Shown in pieces: positions 8,071 to 9,297 of a stretch of DNA of 9,297 nucleotides. Origin of the DNA: Planctomycetota bacterium. Its GTDB lineage: Bacteria > Planctomycetota > PUPC01 > DSUN01. The stretch covers positions 1 to 9,297 of the forward strand of contig VGYW01000338.1 of assembly GCA_016872875.1 (NCBI GenBank), given 5' to 3'. Under the pieces are notes generated by a model. That model did not search any database. It had not been told where the DNA came from and saw only the letters and a list, made by a program, of their open reading frames with translations. The position numbers were made by a program, and so were the translations under genes. Positions within the stretch are counted from its first letter, which is position 1. The number at the start of each line of letters is the position of its first letter.

Positions 8071-8901
8071 TCACTCCGGCACCTTGCCCATGCTGGCCGG
8101 CAGCTTCCCGGGCACCTTGTAGTCCAGCGTCGTCGTCTCGCCCGCCTTGGCCTCGATGCCGCCGAGGGCGGGATCGTAGACGTAGCCCATCTTGGCGAAG
8201 TCGCGGCCGTCGAGGCGCAAGCGCTGGAGGACGCGCAGGCCCTTGTTCGGCTTGTGCCACACGTCGCCCATCCAGATGTAGGGATAGGTCTCGATCCGCC
8301 AGATCACCTCGCCCCCCTTGTCCGCGTAGAACGCGCTCTTCCGCGCCAGCTCCACCAGCACCACCGCGCGCTTCGGCGTGCCGTGGACGTAGAGCGGCCG
8401 GTTAGTGTCCATGAACTGCGCCACGGTCATCAGCTTCTTCAGGTGGTCCTCCAGCTTGTCGATGCGGAGCGCCTGCTTGAGGCGTTTGCTCCGCTCCTCG
8501 GGCTTCAGGGCCTCGTCGGGCTCGGCGAGGAGCGTCTTCTCGTCGAAGCGTTGCACCTTGAGCTCGCCCGTGCCGAGGTTGAGGTCGTAGGTCGGCTCGT
8601 TCTCCTCGCCCAGCACCTTGAGCTCGACCCCCTCGATCCGCCCGTGGGCGGTCTCAACCGCGAGGTCGTACTTGCCAGCCGCCAGGCCCTCCACGGCGTA
8701 CTCGCCAGTCTTGGGGTCCACCTTGCCCCAGTGGAGCTTGTCGTTGAGCTTCATGAGCGTGGCGGGGATGCGCTCGACGACGCCCACCTTGAGCGCCAGC
8801 CCCGGGGGCGTGAGCGTTCCCGCGATCTTCCCCGTCGCGTCGCCCGCCGCGGCCAGCCCCGCGAGGGCCAGCCACAGCCAGGCGAACCCCTTGCGCACCA
8901 T
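8071..8901 (-). CDS. Secreted protein with N-terminal carboxypeptidase-regulatory-like (prealbumin-like) domain, function unknown
   Basis: The 276-residue protein opens with MVRKGFAWLWLALAGLAAAG, a standard signal peptide with probable cleavage near residues 19-20 and no lipobox cysteine. Residues about 23-96 have the pattern of a small beta-sandwich as in carboxypeptidase-regulatory-like domains: GKIAGTL at the start, then KTGEYAVEGLAAGKYDLAVETA. Residues 117-165 are charged and helical (EALKPEERSKRLKQALRIDKLEDHLKKL). The C-terminal third is again strand-rich, with aromatic motifs such as WRIETYPYIWMGDVWHKPNKGL. No catalytic motif is evident, so a periplasmic or surface binding or structural role is more likely than an enzyme. 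The ATG at 8899-8901 is well supported by AAAGGAGG four bases upstream, and a good promoter precedes it. secA starts about 105 bases downstream and may share the transcript. Confidence 0.85.
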   Translation of the reverse strand: MVRKGFAWLWLALAGLAAAGDATGKIAGTLTPPGLALKVGVVERIPATLMKLNDKLHWGKVDPKTGEYAVEGLAAGKYDLAVETAHGRIEGVELKVLGEENEPTYDLNLGTGELKVQRFDEKTLLAEPDEALKPEERSKRLKQALRIDKLEDHLKKLMTVAQFMDTNRPLYVHGTPKRAVVLVELARKSAFYADKGGEVIWRIETYPYIWMGDVWHKPNKGLRVLQRLRLDGRDFAKMGYVYDPALGGIEAKAGETTTLDYKVPGKLPASMGKVPE

Positions 8902-8905
8902 CGCG

Positions 8906-8913
8906 CCTCCTTT
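8906..8913 (-). promoter_or_regulatory. Strong Shine-Dalgarno sequence for the 276-residue gene
   Basis: The minus strand reads AAAGGAGG, then CGCG, then ATG. The full AGGAGG core with a 4-base spacer confirms the ATG at 8899-8901 as the start. Confidence 0.85.
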
Positions 8914-8955
8914 GGTGGAACCGGCCCGGACCCTCCCCGTCCCACCTGGCCCCCT

Positions 8956-8983
8956 ATTATCCCAATTTCCGAGGGGATTTCAA
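8956..8983 (-). promoter_or_regulatory. Sigma70-type promoter upstream of the 276-residue gene
   Basis: On the minus strand TTGAAA (8978-8983) and GATAAT (8956-8961) are separated by 16 bases, each one base from the consensus hexamer. This lies in an AT-rich pocket within very GC-rich DNA. Transcription would begin near 8949, giving an untranslated leader of about 45-50 bases. As no clear promoter is seen in front of secA, this one may also serve secA. Confidence 0.6.
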
Positions 8984-8993
8984 CCGCCCCCAA

Positions 8994-9039
8994 TCGTCCC
9001 CGTCCTCGATCCTCTTCGATTCGGGGCGGGCGGGGACGA
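8994..9039. repeat. GTCCTCG-type inverted repeat upstream of the promoter
   Basis: TCGTCCCCG at 8994-9002 pairs perfectly with CGGGGACGA at 9031-9039, with further partial pairing inside (TCGA at 9006-9009 and 9016-9019). The left half, CGTCCTCGATCCTCT, closely resembles CGTCCTCGATTCTCT in the hairpin downstream of secA (193-207), so both appear to belong to one intergenic repeat family. Confidence 0.7.
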
Positions 9040-9054
9040 GCTTGTGAGGAAATC

Positions 9055-9137
9055 ACACGGACGCACACGGACAAGCACGGACGGGCAGATTCCTCGGCGA
9101 TGGGCCTGTGTCCGTGTCCGTCCGTGTAGGTCCGTGT
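9055..9137. repeat. Inverted repeat of 10-bp-phased ACACGGAC units downstream of the macro-domain gene
   Basis: The plus strand has ACACGGACGC, ACACGGACAA and GCACGGACGG in a row at 9055-9084. The complement GTCCGTGT occurs at 9110-9117, 9120-9127 and 9130-9137, also every 10 bases. Each arm is about 30 bases, separated by about 24. A transcript leaving the macro-domain gene would form a long hairpin from it 25 bases after the stop codon. There is no T tract, so a Rho-independent terminator is not assured. Confidence 0.85.
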
Positions 9138-9161
9138 CATTTCTTCACAGGCTCGGACCCG

Positions 9162-9297
9162 CTAGGAGCCTGCGACCTGGGCCAGGGCGTTGGCGTAGAC
9201 ATCGAGGTCGCTGGGCATGTAGAGGACGAGCCGCACCTCGTCGAGGTCGAGGTCGGGAACCTCGTCGCTCAGGGTGCTCAGGGCGATGCGCGCGGCG
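9162..9297 (-). CDS. C-terminus of a macro-domain (ADP-ribose-binding) protein, partial
   Basis: The last 44 codons before TAG at 9162-9164 are visible, entering from the right edge. They read AARIALSTL, then a short acidic link, then LDEVRLVLYMPSDLDVYANALAQ. This matches the C-terminal end of macro domains: the AA..AL..L helix, the (L/V)xxVRxVLF strand, and a final helix starting (D/E)xxxVYxxAL. Macro domains bind ADP-ribose, and many bacterial members remove O-acetyl or ADP-ribosyl groups. The catalytic and binding loops lie outside the window, so activity cannot be judged. It is on the same strand as the other genes but separated from the next one by a 260-base gap that holds hairpins and a promoter, so it probably forms a separate transcription unit. 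Confidence 0.7.
   Translation of the reverse strand, partial: AARIALSTLSDEVPDLDLDEVRLVLYMPSDLDVYANALAQVAGS

Noticed and set aside
7162..9129. A 655-codon plus-strand frame crossing the secA start, the 276-residue gene and the gaps
   Set aside because: It runs through the repeats and promoter and is antisense to two supported genes. Its translation mirrors them and includes repeat-derived peptides such as IESIESIES.

Overview
The window is GC-rich bacterial DNA. All four genes I can support lie on the minus strand, so they read right to left: the tail of a macro-domain protein (9162-9297, partial), a secreted 276-residue protein of unknown function (8071-8901), a giant secA (286-7965), and the first 44 codons of a second exported protein (1-134, partial). 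No rRNA, tRNA, transposase, integrase or CRISPR array is visible. I infer a high-GC environmental bacterium, perhaps of the Planctomycetota or a nearby group. The grounds are the gene content, the oversized housekeeping protein and the repeat-filled gaps, but nothing here settles the taxonomy.

The centre of interest is secA. It is one uninterrupted frame of about 2,559 codons, against about 900 residues for E. coli SecA. Every ATPase and translocation motif I looked for is present and in order, so it reads as a working preprotein-translocase motor. The additional length sits in discrete in-frame blocks: (1) about 130 residues after the N-terminal helices; (2) about 726 residues of Ala/Glu/Arg-rich, probably coiled-coil repeats inserted immediately before the Q motif (FDVQL); (3) a smaller expansion with an internal duplication in NBD2; (4) about 770 residues where the helical wing domain should be, containing about ten degenerate copies of a ~76-residue wing-like unit. 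The C-terminal zinc motif also has a lengthened spacer. Residue numbers in this annotation count from the ATG at 7963-7965.

The three gaps between genes (135-285, 7966-8070, 8902-9161) are short and each carries short-period tandem or inverted repeats: a GTCCTCG-type hairpin downstream of secA, 9-bp and 7-bp tandem repeats just upstream of secA, and a second GTCCTCG-type hairpin plus a 10-bp-phased ACACGGAC inverted repeat between the macro-domain gene and the secreted-protein gene. The 9-bp repeat also falls inside a possible 20-codon leader ORF that ends five bases before the secA ATG. This arrangement is reminiscent of leader-peptide control of secA, but it is unproven.

A good sigma70-type promoter and a strong Shine-Dalgarno sequence precede the 276-residue gene. 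I see no clear separate promoter for secA, so the two may be co-transcribed. Apart from secA, no gene of the Sec pathway is present.
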